Shown here: positions 63,882 through 64,000 of the stretch, piece by piece | How positions within the stretch are numbered: position 1 is the stretch's first letter | Layout: every line of letters starts with the position of its first letter | From: Rhizobium sp. TH135 | GTDB taxonomy: Bacteria; Pseudomonadota; Alphaproteobacteria; Rhizobiales; Rhizobiaceae | Length of the DNA stretch: 64,000 nucleotides | Assembly (NCBI RefSeq): GCF_002855515.1 | Contig: NZ_PKRP01000006.1 | Location: 248,001 to 312,000, forward strand | Reading direction: 5' to 3' | The notes under the pieces: generated by a model | The model's input: the letters and a program-made list of their open reading frames with translations, nothing else | Told to the model about the DNA's origin: nothing | The model's database searches: none | Position numbers and translations under genes: made by a program

Positions 63882-64000
63882 ATGCGCCACGAACCCAAAC
63901 CCCTCGCCCGAACCCGGGCACGCCAGATGCGCGCCGACCCGACCACCCCGGAAGCCCGCCTCTGGCGCGCGCTGCGTGATCGCCAACTCGCCGGCGCAAA
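63882..64000 (+). CDS. DUF559 endonuclease-like protein, 3' end cut off
   Basis: The first 39 residues are visible and run off the window. RARQMRADPTTPEARLWRAL RDRQL is the start of the DUF559 domain (restriction-endonuclease-like fold, relatives of Vsr). No ribosome site is obvious. These genes are common as single copies in rhizobial chromosomes; function unknown. Confidence 0.8.
   Translation, partial: MRHEPKPLARTRARQMRADPTTPEARLWRALRDRQLAGA

Overview
The window reads as a high-GC chromosomal segment of an alphaproteobacterium, most likely a member of the Rhizobiaceae (Rhizobium/Agrobacterium/Sinorhizobium relatives). The support is gene content and order: a cytochrome c maturation operon (ccmIEFH = cycHJKL), a degP / two-component / glnE / pleC-like neighbourhood, a FeuN-FeuP-FeuQ-like set, a gene transfer agent (GTA) structural cluster of the Rhodobacter capsulatus type, CtrA-type boxes, and many GC-rich interspersed palindromic repeats. 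No rRNA, tRNA, CRISPR array, integrase or transposase was seen.

Bases 1-9300 carry metabolic and envelope genes: a medium-chain dehydrogenase with a convergent HxlR regulator, an L,D-transpeptidase lipoprotein, ETF-ubiquinone oxidoreductase (with a palindrome set in its promoter spacer), a 3-hydroxyisobutyrate-dehydrogenase-like enzyme, a GlcD/D-2-hydroxyglutarate-dehydrogenase-like flavoenzyme, an SDR without the usual YxxxK, and an acidic low-complexity protein. Bases 9300-20600 hold an ATPase-only Hsp70 (YegD type), a family-4-like uracil-DNA glycosylase, two very small genes, a winged-helix protein, two transporters, a soluble chemoreceptor-like protein with inverted domain order, and pepN.

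Bases 20900-39800 are core regulation and envelope biogenesis: a PleC/PdhS-type kinase, a polysaccharide flippase, glnE, an OmpR/HAMP-kinase pair, degP, a ParD/ParE-like toxin-antitoxin pair, ccmIEFH, a 17-kDa-antigen-like lipoprotein and feuQ-feuP-feuN. In the ccm operon an interspersed repeat has become part of the ccmH reading frame.

Bases 40100-59700 are a GTA cluster read on the minus strand from portal (g3) to the tail-tip protein (g15): g3, DUF6107, g4 protease, g5 capsid, g6, g7, a small overlapping gene, g8, g9, g10, g10.1, g11, g12, g13, g14, g15 and a small one-membrane-span protein. No terminase precedes the portal inside the window. The cluster is split by non-structural genes: PAP2 phosphatase + AlkB (between g3 and DUF6107), an MFS transporter (between g8 and g9), a VapBC pair (between g11 and g12), and a polysaccharide-lyase-like protein (between g13 and g14). 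Almost every non-coding gap in the cluster is filled by palindromic repeats.

Bases 59800-64000 hold a TetR regulator divergent from an alpha/beta hydrolase with two GGAAC/GTTCC operators between them, a Doc-type toxin pair, a Dabb protein, a GH19 endolysin-like protein, a 41-residue protein with its own terminator and the start of a DUF559 gene.
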